NCBI GenBank assembly: GCA_944548615.1
Contig: OX155950.1
Coordinates: 37,303,155-37,367,154 of the forward strand
Origin: Micropterix aruncella
Lineage: Eukaryota; Arthropoda; Insecta; Lepidoptera; Micropterigidae
Direction of reading: 5' to 3'
Length of the DNA: 64,000 bases
The notes below the pieces were generated by a model. The model saw nothing but the letters and a program-made list of their open reading frames with translations. It was not told the origin of the DNA and made no database searches. Positions 34,490 to 46,322 of this stretch are shown one piece after another (positions within the stretch are counted from its first letter, which is position 1; each line of letters begins with the position of its first letter). A program made the translations under genes and the position numbers.

Positions 34490-34630
34490 CCTCGTGAGAG
34501 GGGTACCGAGTATGCCGTCGCAACCTTGGGGGAAGGTGATCACTCGGGAATGATCTGTGACCAAGAAGCCGGGACACCGAAGTGTGCCGTCGCTATCTCG
34601 GAGACATGACCACTCGAGGAATGATACTTT
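34490..34630 (+). repeat. Degenerate tandem repeat, about 72-bp period
   Basis: CCGAGTATGCCGTCGC with following GGTGATCACTCGGGAATGAT (34506-34554) is echoed by CCGAAGTGTGCCGTCGC and GACCACTCGAGGAATGAT (34578-34625). Confidence 0.6.
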
Positions 34631-34744
34631 GGTTGCTTTTTCGCCGGTTTATATAGGCCGGGAAAAGATGCAACCCGAAATATTCCGAGTAAAAGTATTG
34701 TTTCATCGTGCTGATTCATCGCTGCACGGGTTAAAATAATGTGC

Positions 34745-34845
34745 CATGGCATCCTATGGGCAAAATACTGCCTGTTCTGAAAGTATCAGCTTTTCGAAAA
34801 CTCTTGCAGTTTTTTGTCGCTGGCTCCCCAACTAATAGAATGATA
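34745..34845 (-). repeat. Repeat family A, partial copy 3
   Basis: CAAAATACTGCCTG to TTTTTTGTCGCTGGCTCC is the first 100 bp of family A, inverted. Confidence 0.7.
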
Positions 34846-34984
34846 TATCGCTAGCTGATAGCGACAGTGATTTAATATGTCTTTAATAAAGACATTTTAT
34901 TTTGGTTTGCAATAGGATAGCTTTGTTTTTGAGTTGTGGATGAAGGGCGATCGTTCGCTAGCGATAAAGGGATCCCATTAAACC

Positions 34985-36257
34985 TACATTGCACTGTCAA
35001 ATCAAATCAAATCAAATCAAATAATTTATTGTCCTAAAAACTAATACATAGTTGTATAGAGAGTTGTATTACATTTACATTTGGCCGTGATATGATTGAA
35101 TTCTTCATTAATGATCAATTTTAATCAAAACATAAAAGGTTACTCGTAAGAATAAAGAAGGTATTATTGTAGAATTAAATCGAGTCTCACCATTTAGTTT
35201 ACCAGATGAAAACATAGAGTAATTAATTCTTTAAAATACCGATAAAAATAAGTTTTTTTAGTAATAAAATTAATAAATGTAATGTCAAAAATAACAACAA
35301 AAAAAATGTGACGATTGTCAAAAAGTAAAATAAAATGTCTTAGTGATTATATTGCAAATAAATAGTCAAGGCATAATTAATATGTGCCTACTTAATAATA
35401 GAAATAGTCACTACTACTACAACTACTTAATAATAGAAATGTCGAACGTGGTGCTCATTCAAACATACATCTCATTTAAGAATAAGCATTTCCGAATTAA
35501 TAATAAGCATACATCCCATTGAAAAATTAAGAATATATCCCATTTAAGAATAAGTAGTAGTAAGCAACTTTTGATAAAAAAAAATGGAAAAAACCAAAGC
35601 ATATTTTTAAAAAATATTTTTTGTTAAAAAAATATATATAAAAAAAAATATTTAAAGATTAAATTAATGATAAAATTATTTTGTATGAGTATGTGTATTT
35701 TTACCGACCAAAGCTCTTATACTTTTCAATATCACTGAATTTCCTAAAACGTCTCGTAACAATAATCACCAAATCCCATTGGCTATTCTGTTCCCCAGAT
35801 TGCATGTTACGTACAGGTTGAACACTAGTAAACAATGCATGTACCTACTCGTAGCGAGCGTTTGATTTGTGGTCCTTGCGATCGAACTGCAAATTGTGTT
35901 GACGTTCACAAGGAGAAGTTTGCCATCAAATAGGGGAGTCTCCGAAGGGACTGGATTAATCCGAAGTAGACAATATTAATCTATAGAGCGTCTATAGCAC
36001 AGACGTCTGGATTGGATGAGTCTTTGTGGTAAGCCATGAGAAACTAATTTCCGATTATCTAACACAGTTTCCTGGGCCTGAATCTCTTAAAATTGATGGG
36101 GGAGGGTTGGGGAGGGGGGGGGGGGTGAACAAGAATTCATTTAAATTGAATTCGAAAACTTTTAACTGTAAATCATATTATCGAACCAATAAAAAAAATA
36201 GTTTAATAATTCAAATGTTTGATGCTTCATAGACGTGTAAATTATAACTTTGGAGCT
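34985..36257 (-). repeat. Probable LINE 3' end with (TTTGA)n tail, then intergenic
   Basis: CAAATCAAATCAAATCAAAT at 34998 followed by AATTTATTGTCC is, on the minus strand, an AATAAA-like signal and a 5-bp microsatellite tail. No coding remnant is recognisable upstream. 35560-35680 is A/T homopolymer-rich, and 12 G lie at 36114-36125. The rest is featureless. Confidence 0.4.
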
Positions 36258-37493
36258 GTTATCTACTACGGGCGAACCCGCTACCCCAGGAAGGTACACG
36301 ATCGATATAATCATTCTTTCGACCGTGGTGTGAACGTCGAGACTTAGGAACAACACAGTCCATCGTCTAACTACGCCACATGCCTACGAGAGTCCAATGC
36401 CTTGCCACGTGGCACTGGGAAGTGAGGCAGCCTCGCACCCTCACTAGCAGATTTGACCGGATTTCTCCGTTCTCCGATCTGGTCACAGATTCAAGGTCTC
36501 TTGCGTGGCTTCTACCTGACGTGAGCGGCAATTTAGTTTGAATCGGTAATTCAGTCGTCAACTACTGCCTCTATTATGGGAAACAAACGTCTCCAATCCC
36601 CCCCCCTCCCCGTTTTCGGCGGATGGGCAGGGTATCTAGAAAATCGAACAGTGCATCAACCGACCAGTTCCGCCCGAGGTGTTCCCCCGAATCGCAAACT
36701 TCTGATCTCATCCGCCTCCACCTGCAGATTACAGCCCTGGCATATGTTTACATCGGCCCTGACAAGTTAAGTTCCTCTACGAGAATACTACTGGATAGGA
36801 GTTGAGCTGTGAGCTGGGTAGATCGGCTCAACTCACGATTCAGTTCCTATTCAGAAGTCTCTACGTGCGTAGGCTACCCCGGGTAAAACTCTCGTGTCTC
36901 AGGCCACACGGCTGGTGGACCGGTTTCTTCTGGTGGGATTGCATCCCGTCGCTACGGTTTGAGAACTATTCGGCGAAGCCAATCGGTTGTGCAATCTGAC
37001 TAATTGCTAAAGGAGTCTGGAGACTATGGAAATATACTGTCTCCCAAGCACGGGGGTAGATGTTGACCTGTGGTCATGCCACTCTTTAAACGACCTTGAA
37101 CCACCCGACCCCGTATTTCACTATGGGCCTTTGCCCCTAGTGATACACGGGGATGCCCAGGTCCGCGATAAATTCAAATTGAATTACCGCTGTAATACAA
37201 CAGGTGGAGTCCGCGTAAGCGACCCGTATCCAGTAGGGAGGACGGAGGTATCTTGAAGGTTAATTCTAGACTAAGATATCTTACCAAAACTGGTAGTAAA
37301 GGGGCGAAGCTGCCCGCTGGTTGCCTTTCCCGGTGCCTCTCCGTAAGGCGTTGGCCTCTAACAGGCTTGCTGGCGGAGCTAGACAGTAGATTGTCTTGTC
37401 TCTAAGTCTTTTACGTTCATCCCACGGCTGAAAGAATGTTCACATATCGTTATACCAGCCTGGGGTGACAGGTTCGCTCGTTGTAGTCGACAC
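36258..37493. mobile_element. Foldback-like element D, complete copy D1
   Basis: Left end CTACTACGGGCGAACCCGC...ACCCCAGG (36258-36293) and right end CCTGGGGTGACAGG with TTCGCTCGTTGTAGTCGAC (37459-37493) are inverted repeats. Beyond these TIRs the arms stay related for about 300-400 bp: the left GAG...CCAATGCCTT...GGCACTGGGAAG and TGGCTTCTACCTGACG are echoed inverted at 37150-37400. A centre near 36820-36840 holds GAGCTGTGAGCTGGG against inverted CTCAACTCACG. Family recurs at 42590, 47997-49160, 49432-50190, 53085 and 59440-59935. No transposase. Superfamily unknown. Confidence 0.72.
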
Positions 37494-38296
37494 CGCCCTA
37501 CTGTTCAATTCTGAAGAATGTTGACATACATATATAAAAACCAACAGTTTTTCCCGCACGCTTCAAGCACGCCTCATTTCCATGCTTTCTTAAAACATCC
37601 GAGAGAAAACAGTAAAAAGAAAGGCGGAGTAAAGCAACCATGGCATCCTATTAAACATTCCTTGTCGTCCTCGAAAAATATATACTTCATAAGCCGAGCA
37701 TTGCGATAAAACATTTTGCGAAATCTTATTCGTCCTACGCGATATGTCAGAATAATAAAATAGAAATTACTGCCGAGCAAACGGAACGCGATATTGTCGG
37801 GCGTAATGGCCACGAGATGAGTTGACGTCTTAATCCGGGAGCCGGATGTAGTTTATCTTAGGTTATTGGGCCCGCAGGAAAAAGACATAGATTTACCATA
37901 ATAATCCAGAAACAGCCAAAAATCACGTACTACAACTTCATGTGAAAGCGGCGCTCTGCCAATATTAAGCAAATTTACAGCTGGTGGCCATATTATTAGG
38001 GACAATGTAATTTTGGTACTAATTTGCTCATTTCAAAAATATTATTATCCTAAACAACGTTTTTTCTTTATTTTTTAGTAAATTGTGGTATTGTTAACCT
38101 ACATTTATTCACATAATATTTTAGCCATCATAATCATAAGAAATTGTTCTTACCGCGTAAAATCGTGAAATTCTTGTAAGATTTTCTCGGATACCGTGAG
38201 TTATCGATGATCAGAGCTTCACTTTGTGACGTGATGTTTCCTCGGCGTAGTACAAGCGGTTAGATAAACACAATGTTTAATATTTAGACCATTTAA
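37494..38296. other. Intergenic
   Basis: No repeats shared with the rest of the window and no convincing coding. A 79-codon minus-strand frame at 37574 has no known domain. Confidence 0.4.
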
Positions 38297-38720
38297 TAAT
38301 AATAATAATAATAATAAACTCTTTATTTGCACTTAATAAGTATACAAAAAAGGCGAGCTTATTGCCACATGGCAATGTCTTACAGCTAACCTAAACATAG
38401 TGGTACATGCGCGCATTGTGAAAATAAAGATTATTACATAACATACAGACAAGTGGAAGAATTTAAGACTAATAATGCCCGAGGAGAGGAAATTGGGAGA
38501 GGAACAGGAGAGAAAGGGAAGAACTGGTTACTTCTTAGAAAGGTAGTAATCCTTAAGGTGAGTCTTAAACGATGGTAAAGAAGGCGAGTTTCGTATATTT
38601 GCCAAAGAGAAGTAAATAAAAGAAATGGCTTACCAGTGATAAAGTTGACCGTGAATGATTATGATAATTGTACGTGCTTATATATCGGTAGAATGGTAGG
38701 GTAGTTTCGTGTGAATAAAA
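38297..38720 (-). repeat. Probable LINE 3' end with (TTA)n tail
   Basis: AATAATAATAATAATAATAA then ACTCTTTATTTGCACTTAAT: on the minus strand this is a polyadenylation-type AATAAA region followed by a 3-bp microsatellite tail. The rest resembles LINE 3' UTR. Coding remnant not recognised. Confidence 0.5.
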
Positions 38721-40056
38721 ACTCATTACTATGAAAGACGTTCTTTTCTATACAATGTTAAAGCTGCTATGTCTGAAAGACTCGATTAAAAATGAAATTA
38801 TTATTTCTTTGAATGTTATTAGTCATCAGGCAATTAGATTACGTCAATTGAATCTCGGAATCAGAAATGTTTGTTGATATTACATTCTCAATTTTTCTTC
38901 GAAATTGCCTTTTTGTTGTCACGGGGAGAATGATTACGGCAAGACACGTTTTATATAATCATAATGACATGTAGCTATGACAGTATGTAAATATTAATTA
39001 ATTTTGGCTTTATATGCCCCCACTTTTTTGTAAATAAAAACTCATTCTGAACATTCTGGTGTAAATTTTTTTCGAGAGTTTTATAATAAGAAAATTGGCA
39101 TCCACACATGCTTTCTATACGTTGGACGAATTCTACAGCTGTGCTGAATCGTTTGTAGTCTAAATAGTATTTGTATATAAAATTTAAAAGGTTTAGGGCA
39201 TGAAATGCTATTTTACAATATTGATAGGATTTTTTAAATATATGCTTCAGGCATTTTAGTTGTTAAGTTGACTTTTGAAACGGTATTATTTCCAAACTAT
39301 GTTGGAATTTAATTAGTGTATCATTTAACATTTCTTTTTAAATTTTTTGTTTTGTTTTTTTTTTATTATTATTTTCTTTTTTTGATGCGATTATTTTTTA
39401 TTTTTTTATTTTGTTATGTCTTTTAATTTGACACTATTTATATTTCTACTATGGTTTTTCATTTTGAAATTTAACTAATATGTAATTTATCTAATATGTA
39501 TTTTTTCTTGACGATTTCACCAGATTAGGTATCTTTGTTGTAGATATCTAGTCTTTTTTGGAAAATAAATGATGATTATGATTATGATTTACAGAAATAT
39601 TCAGCGGAATAAATTGTTTGTTGAAATATTTGTGGTGTATTTTTAAGGATGAAATAATTTGTATGCAAAAATAAAGCTTAAGGTATTTTTTGATGGCAAT
39701 ATTACTAAAATTAATAAAAAATTAAAAACAAAAAAAAACACTTAATATTTCTGAAAATATTCAGAATAAGCTTTCTTTTTCTACCAAGAAGTAAGGGCAT
39801 ATAAAGCCAAAGTTAATGAATGTTTACAAGCTGTCATGTTTAATTGTTATAATGATTATTTAAAACAAACGTACCTTACTGTAATTATTCTCTACGTGAC
39901 GATAAAACCGTAACTTGGAAGAAAAACTGTGACATTCATTATTTTGCGCGCTAAGTTCCTGTGATTGCGCTTGTGTAGTAGTTTCAACATACCATAAATC
40001 AGTAACGTTAAAATCTTAAAAATGAATGTTATTTAGGAGAATACGTTTTTTTAATT
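38721..40056. other. AT-rich intergenic with a retroposon tail
   Basis: AATAAATGATGATTATGATTATGATT ends at about 39592 and looks like a plus-strand LINE/SINE 3' end. TTTGGCTTTATATGCCC near 39003 and inverted GGGCATATAAAGCCAAA near 39797 form a 16-bp inverted pair 800 bp apart. Confidence 0.45.
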
Positions 40057-40413
40057 GTGCAAATTATTACCAAATTTCAAAGTGTCCTTAATAATATGGC
40101 CACTCATGGCACTGTAGATACCGCTACAAGAACTCAGCAACGAATCTACACGCGGCAATTCTTAGCCATTCATTTCGACGTCCCCCGAATGCAGACCACT
40201 TTTGGACATGGACATTTTGATTACATAGCCCCCAGGATATTCAATATGCTAGACGAAGAACTAGAATTGTACGTGTCTAAGTCTTCTTTCAAATCTAAAA
40301 TTAATTCCCGGTTGAAACTAGGCACCTGGCAAAATATCCACAAATTAATACATATAACTAGACAAAATGTAAATATCTCCGTTTTCTTCACAGTACCTTT
40401 CGTCGGTTGGTGA
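40057..40413 (+). pseudogene. Probable LINE ORF2 C-terminal remnant
   Basis: 118 codons. HGHFDYIAPRIFNMLDEELE with SFKSKINSRLK resembles the last segment of LINE reverse transcriptases, where a phrase like Y-x-x-P-R-x-(F/Y)-N-x-L-P precedes K-x-(K/R)-x-x-L. No upstream RT motifs. Could instead be a young fragment of a different gene. Confidence 0.45.
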
Positions 40414-40424
40414 ACCGGTAAAGT

Positions 40425-40490
40425 AAAATATGTATGCCAAATGTCAGCAAAATCGGAGCAGTATTTTCGTCTACAGTTGGCAAGAAATAC
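40425..40490 (+). repeat. Dispersed repeat (TATGCCAAATTTCAGC family)
   Basis: GGTAAAGTAAAATATGTATG and following CCAAATGTCAGCAAAATCGG match 42391-42460. Looser versions at 41440 and 43480 share AAATTTCAGC(A/T). Confidence 0.6.
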
Positions 40491-40574
40491 TCTTTCATCC
40501 CATCTATTCGAAAAGGACGACTAGGTTCGCCTTTAAGTGCGCCCAAAAGTGGTGTTTTCTATAAGAAACTTTAT

Positions 40575-40646
40575 AAGTGCGCCGCAATTATCTTTGCGGC
40601 TCACTTTTTGAATAAGTGCGCCGCAATTTATCTTTGCGGCGCACTT
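40575..40646. repeat. Two tandem GC-rich hairpins
   Basis: 40575-40606 and 40614-40646 each have stem AAGTGCGCCGCAA/TTGCGGCGCACTT; the second is perfect and the first has one mismatch. Loop about 6-7 bases (TTATCT-like). Period 39-40 bp. Confidence 0.85.
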
Positions 40647-40861
40647 TTTGAATTTGAAACATCTTAGTCTTCAGCGCCAAAGAAATCGAACGCAAATATT
40701 GTTTGAATAAAGACTGGCTGGTACGACGGTCCCTAGTCGCGTCGCCGGCTGAATAAAAAAAACAAATGAAATTAAAAACGCGCGAACGTCAATTGTTTTT
40801 GTTGCCCGCGTTTTCGACAATTTTCACGGATTGTAAGAAATTCATCGTTTTGTTTTGAAAA

Positions 40862-40981
40862 ATGAGTTCTTCAAGTGACAGTGAAAGTATAGATTTAACA
40901 GCTCATGAAAGCATTAGAACTGAGGCAAGAAATGTGATTGATTATAAAATATTATTACAATTACATATGATATTACAATAA
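40862..40981 (+). other. Short ORF, possible first exon or captured fragment
   Basis: 39 residues starting MSSSSDSESIDLTAHESIRT after a favourable AAAAATGAG context. Its acidic Ser-rich start resembles N-termini of some transposases and nuclear proteins, but it stops at 40979. Shown only because the composition is non-random. Confidence 0.2.
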
Positions 40982-41084
40982 AATATGAGGCGCCTTTTAT
41001 TTTCTCATAGAGGGTGATGAAAAGTAGAGTGTATCACTCGGGCGCAAAATATTTTTGGCTCGGGCGCTTTTGTGAATCCCTCGC

Positions 41085-41165
41085 TACGTTCAGGATTCTA
41101 CTAAAGAATCCCTTGCTACGCTCGGGATTCTACTCTAGAATCCCTCACTTCGCTCTGGATTAAAA
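41085..41165. repeat. Three tandem palindromic units
   Basis: GAATCCCTCGCTACGTTCAGGATTC, GAATCCCTTGCTACGCTCGG+GATTC and GAATCCCTCACTTCGCTCTG+GATT follow each other at about 35-bp period. Each folds on itself (GAATCCC/GGGATTC). Confidence 0.75.
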
Positions 41166-41430
41166 GAAGCAGCCTCGCCGTAAAAATATTATTTTGCTAC
41201 CTTGTCTACTATCTACTATTTATATGCGACGTAACGCAATAAAAAATTGAACTTGGAATGCTAGTCATCTCATTGAATTTAAAAATGAAAGTGCATTCGC
41301 GATTCGCCGTAAGCCTTCGAATTTGAACTTCGAACGATCTACGGATCGCAAACTTTGCCGCTTTTAAGATTCGATCCGGTCCTCCGTGCCCTCTTGAAGA
41401 CCGATTTCAACCACAATTTTTCAACTCTTG

Positions 41431-42000
41431 CTATTTCCGAATGATGCCTGCATACCAAATTTCAGCATAATAAGATAAAGCAGTTGAACGGTATCGTGGT
41501 GTGTGTGTGTGTGTGTGTAAACATGTACAGTTCTTGTAGTCGCATTTATGTAACGTAATATGGTGGTTAGTATTGGGATGATGTCTATTGTCGATACTAA
41601 AGGTCATGTATTTAGTCTTGTATTCATTTAGCGTCAAAAAATTATTGTCTAGCAAACGTTTAGCCAGCTTCAGACCCGCAGTCGCCCTGTCAAACGCCGA
41701 CGCCCATGTGTCGCCGTAGAATAACAACACTGTGTCGTCGGCGTAGGACAGAACGGAGCCGTGAACTTAAAGCAGGCATAGGTCATTTATGTACACTAAG
41801 AAGAGTTTTGGGCCCAGTGTGATACCCTGTGGAGCCCCAAAGGAACACGGCAGGGATTCACTTGTCCCGCTGTCAATTTTAACTTGCTGCGTGCATTTAG
41901 TTACTTAGCCACGAAACCAGTCCAACTCCACTTCTAATATTCCGAGTTTGTCAAGTTTCGTGATTAGTCTATCGTGAGGTAGCTTCGTGTGTCGAAGCTC
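41431..42000 (-). pseudogene. Jockey/R1-type LINE reverse transcriptase remnant
   Basis: One minus-strand frame reads LPHDRLITKLDKLGI, FGAPQGITLGPKLFLVYIND and LSYADDTVLLFYGDTW, then LKLAKRLLDNNFLTLNEYKT and the HKCDYKNC segment. The P-Q-G and YADD motifs are the RT fingers and catalytic core. TAA stops at 41905-41907 and 41767-41769 break it. It ends at a (GT)n tract at 41500-41518, where another repeat begins. Both ends of ORF2 are missing. Confidence 0.82.
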
Positions 42001-42067
42001 GAAGTGTCGAAAGCTTCAGCCAAGTAGAGAAAAATTATAGCTTTTGCCAAGTAGACGAAATCTCTCA

Positions 42068-42245
42068 TCCAGAGGGCGCGCTAGTCATAACTCAATCTCG
42101 AAATATTGGAGTTAGATACTTGAAATTATGTAAACAGATGCCATGTTGGACTGAAATCCTGTTGTGAAATTTTTTGTTGGAATATCTCGTATACAAGCTA
42201 CGCATTATTAAAAAAAAAACCACCGTATTTAAAAAAAAACTGCAT
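42068..42245 (+). repeat. Repeat family E, copy 1 (inverted pair)
   Basis: CCAGAGGGCGCGCTAGTCAT, CAGATGCCATGTTGG and GAATATCTCGTATACAAGC lie in the reverse order and strand at 43250-43437. The pair could form a stem with an about 1-kb loop. A third fragment is at 32183. Confidence 0.72.
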
Positions 42246-43249
42246 AATTTTTGGATAAATACCAATTTAATACCACAGAAATATTACAAAATACTAAAAT
42301 AGGGTTCTTTTACTGTCATAGTCAGTAGATGTAATCACTCATTCACTCACTAACTAAAACTCATTCACTATACTTTACCTCTAGTCAGATGACGGGCCGG
42401 TAAAGTAAAATATGTATGCCAAATTTCAGCAAAATCGAAGCAGTAGTTTCGTCTACATCCGCTGTAACATTCTCACAGATTTCAATTAAAGTTTTGTATG
42501 ATCACAAAATGGGGGGGATTGGGGTAAGTTGGGGGAAGGGGGGTTACCTCCCGTTTCCGCTTGAGATGTTTCCCTGAATAGGTCCATCGGAACTGTCCAC
42601 TACTGTATGTTGCAGCTGCAGGCAATGTTCACGGCGGTTCTTCCGGGTCAGTCCCTCTTTAAGGAAGCTACCGTCTGGAAGCTGAGCCGTAAGTTAAGCC
42701 GACCTAGCAACCCAGACAGGCTATCAGGCCCAAGTTGTTAAGATGCGAAAAGTCAGTCAGTGTTGAAAAAATAAAGAACATATAAAGTTGGAATATTTTA
42801 ATCTCGCGCCCAGAAATGGCAAGCAATTTTGTGCGGTAGAACCGGTAAAATATAAACACTGATGATATTTATTTTGACGAATCCGGAAGCAAAGAGAAAG
42901 GAAACTTAGTCTAGAACATGCAGAACAGCGGATTAATTGGGAAAAACATACACAAACCGCGGCGGTCACATAACGCGTTTTACGACGGGATTTCATTGCA
43001 ACTAGTTAATTATCGTAAGCGTGGACAAAAAAAATCCGATTTGTCACCATAAGATTTTCCCGGGAAACAACCCCCCCCCCTCCCCCCGCGATAAACCCTC
43101 AACCCCCCTTCAATGCAATCCTCCCCCCAAACTCCTCCACCTCATCAACTCCCTTCACTCCTACCCTCCAACTCCTCCCCCACCCGATAGTGATAGCAAA
43201 AGTAGCATATTTTAGTATTTTGTAGTATTTCCTTGGTGTTTAATATGTA
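42246..43249. other. G/C-run-rich intergenic, piece of element D
   Basis: G runs at 42511-42545 and C runs at 43071-43190 face each other. 42590-42725 (AAGCTGAGCCGTAAGTTAAG, GGAAGCTACCG) resembles the D centre. 42391-42460 is the TATGCCAAATTTCAGC repeat. No gene seen. Confidence 0.4.
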
Positions 43250-43437
43250 ATTTTTCAAAAATAATGTAGTATTTTTTTAAATACGGCGTAATTTTATTTT
43301 TCTGCGTCGCTTGAATAACGAGATATTCCAACCAACATTTCACAACGTGATTTCGGTCCAACAAGGAATCTGTACACCGATTTTAGTCTCTAATTGCAAT
43401 ATTTCGAGATTGAAGTATGACTAGCGCGGTCTCTGGT
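43250..43437 (-). repeat. Repeat family E, copy 2 (inverted pair)
   Basis: Inverse of 42068-42245, including CAACAAGGAATCTG and CTCGAAATATTG on the complementary strand. Confidence 0.72.
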
Positions 43438-43558
43438 AAACCGATTTTAACTACAATCTTTTAAACTATTGCCATGATCGAATGATGCGTGCATGCTAAA
43501 TTTCAGCTCAATCGGACAGAGCGTTTAAGCGCTTTCATGGAGGAATACACGCTTTCTG

Positions 43559-43591
<33 letters not shown>

Positions 43592-44495
43592 GACATACAG
43601 ACTCACAAACATACTTCAGTCTGGAAATAGTTTTAATCGTCTCGGGGGGGGGGGGGGGGGGGAGGGAGGGGAGGGGGGTCAAAATGGATATTTCCGTCTT
43701 CATATCGATTTTTTATCAGGTTTGCAATACTTGCCCTAGTGCTGGGAAAGTAAAACGTTAATAATCGTCTAAATATCTGTATACGAATGCCAGAGAACGA
43801 TAGTGCTTTATGAAAAGGCGACGCACACAGTCCACATTTTCGTCGTCATTGTTAAGCGTTCGTGAACGAAAACTACAAGAGACATCTTCGAGTATATCGT
43901 ACAAGGAACCATGATTTATTATTGGCAATCGACGTCAGACGAGAAAGGAGCCAACGCAGGTGAGATGAGGAGTTTTGCCCGACGTTTGTCGAAAGGTAAC
44001 TTCGTGACAATCTCGGAAATTCAAACTATCACTTTTACGTACTTACGCAAAACTAAGGTAAGAACTTAAATAAATGACGTAAGATTTACAATTATTTAAA
44101 AAAAAAGTTTAAATATATTTTTTGTAATGGGCTGTAAGACAGATTCATTTCTGTTCCGTAGATGTTTATAATACGAATCTATATCAACGCCTAAAATACT
44201 ATGTTAGATTTAGTGCCGGATTTATATTTTTCCTAAATATAGGCCACTCTATTTTGTGCCGCCCCTCCCTTCTATCTATCTGAATAACTGTATTTATTTA
44301 CCTAGGATTTTTATTGGCAACGAACAATTTTACGCATTTAAGTGGGTAGGTAGGTATTAAAAAAATAAATGAATGAATGAATTAGCCATAAAATACATAA
44401 AAGTGTCATGAAAAAGGTTACTTTTTGAAATGTAGGTACTTCCTAAGAATCGATTTCATTCAAAGACCCAGGTACGACAATTTGATGGGAAGTAA
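43438..44495. other. Intergenic with microsatellites
   Basis: (CT)n/(CA)n at 43558-43592 and 19 consecutive G at 43644-43662. TTTCAGCTCAATCGGACAG at 43500 is a common insect repeat word. 43760-44490 shows nothing recognisable. Confidence 0.45.
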
Positions 44496-44780
44496 CATCT
44501 AACGCTAATAAAAATCACTACATTTAATATCAGTAATGTTCGAAAATTGATCGAGTCTTGAATCGAAAATAGCAAAGCGAGGACTGTGCGCGTCTCTTTC
44601 GCACGCACGCGAGAAAGAAACAGAGAGCTGTATTTTTAACCCGCTGATACCGTAGTCTAGACCGACGAATGTAGGAATAAAGTACAAATAGAAATGTCCA
44701 ATGTGTTGTGGTAGGCAGTTTTACCGACGTATTTCGGAAGCTGCTTGATAGATGGCGACAGTATGTTCGATTTCAATCGA
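44496..44780 (+). repeat. Repeat family F, copy 1
   Basis: Inverse of 61700-61980 over about 285 bp. Shared words are TTTAATATCAGTAA, CTGTGCGCGTCTCTTT, GCACGCACGCGAGAAAG, AACCCGCTGATACCG and GATAGATGGCGACAGTATG. The last contains a CTCF-like core (GATGGCG). Confidence 0.8.
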
Positions 44781-45028
44781 ATAATAAAGCATGAATTTAT
44801 AATGTTATAATAGGTATGTTGTAGCCATAGATGTAGTATTATAAGTAGATTGGCAATAGAGTCAGTGGAGCGAGACTAAAATGAAAATACACTAGTGTGC
44901 GTGTAATGTGCGTGTGTGCGTGTGTGACAAAAATAGTGCTGTGCTGTCACTGCCTAAACTGAGATTATCGATAAAAACTGGCTGGTATCTTGTTTCCCGA
45001 TTTAACGCGTGTGTACAAGTATCAATAA
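44781..45028. repeat. Short repeat fragments
   Basis: GTTGTAGCCATAGATGTAGT with following AGTAGATTGGCAAT is matched inverted at 47485-47525. TGTGCGTGTG repeats lie near 44895-44930. Confidence 0.5.
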
Positions 45029-46322
45029 CTAAGAAGAAATAATAATAAAACTACAGATACAATGTATTCGATTTTTATTTTCCGCCAAACAGAAGTAATT
45101 TATTATAAAAATGTCGCAAACTTTCCTTTGATGCATTTTGCAATTTTGCAATTTTGCTTCATACTTTATTCTAATTGTAAAATAAGTTTTAATTATTGCT
45201 TTTATTAGCGAGTATTTATGATTAAATAATGCTGGCGAATCATACATATGATTGTCAAGAACACTAAAAAAAGATTTACAGGACACAAGACAATCGTTTA
45301 CCAATTTTTGAAACATGAATTCGTTAATATTTTTTCCCTTAACACTTCTTCAAATACTTGTTCAGATTGAACACCTATATTATAAACATCTTGCGAAGGA
45401 TAAATGAGGCCACCTACGTCCTTCGTGTATATAAGTGAACCTACTTTCAATTTACAGAATAGCGTTACAGAATTTTTCACATGCCCGTTTTTTTGTGCCC
45501 TTACATTTTTCAGTTTTTTTGGTTAATGTCTAACCGTCTCCTGAGAATATCAATTGTTTTCTTCATCTTTTTCTTCCTCGGGGTATTTTCCAGACCAACA
45601 ACGTTTGCTGTAGAGGTATTGGCAACCGGAGATATATCTCTGTAGACATATGATGACACTTTGCGTGTTGGTTTCAATGCAACCTGCAAAGAATTATTAT
45701 TATTGTATACATAAGTAGATTTGATTGCGGTCTTACCCTCATGGTATTTACATAAAATATAGTCTTTCGGGAATGGCGTAACTTTAAATTGGTAAAATAA
45801 TTTAAAAAATCGGACGTATAACATCCGAGATTACCCCATACCAACAAACAAACTTTACCGCTTTATATTATTAGAAAGTGTAGGTGTATCTGTGTTACAC
45901 AATATGATTAAAATGAAAGTATATCAGAATAATGAATTTTAATTAATGAATAAGGTTAACTCTGGTAGCGAATACACAGACTGTTGGACATGCATAAACA
46001 TAATATGCATATCAATAAAAACACATTGACGTTGAGTTTCCTCAATTCCGTAGTAGTGGCGATCATATAACTAGTGCAGGTGTTACCATTGATCATTGAG
46101 CAGACCGTACAGATAATAAAATGAATAATTAGGAAATAACTTACGGGCATGAACAATGTGGGAATTGAACCAGACCGCAGCTTTACTCTTTGAGAGCCTC
46201 TATTGGCAAAACATTTTTGTTTAAAGTGTCTGCTGCATAAAGTTGAATGTTTATTTGGAACCCAATTTTCCCTATTTGTCATTTTTAGCCATTTCTGTCG
46301 AATATCATAATTTACAGGAAAT
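45029..46322 (-). pseudogene. THAP-domain P-element-like transposase remnant with one intron
   Basis: Exon 46322-46145 encodes most of a THAP zinc finger: FPVNYDIRQKWLKMTNRENW, then STLCSRHF (C-x2-H) and RSGSIPTLF, the conserved Trp, Phe and Pro. The first C-x-x-C half must lie on an exon I could not find. The donor CCC|GTAAGT (46144) and acceptor TTCTTTGCAG (45684) flank a 461-bp intron. Both junctions fall between codons, so the frame continues into VALKPTRKVSSYV and a basic coiled-coil-like TPRKKKMKKTIDILRRRL. Then a shift in an A7 run (near 45515) and another near 45320 lead through GGLIYPSQDVYNI and LIKAIIKTYFTIRIKYEAKL, which resemble the C-terminus of THAP/P-element transposases. The catalytic core is missing. 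Role if expressed: DNA binding. Pseudogene status is likely but not certain. Confidence 0.6.
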
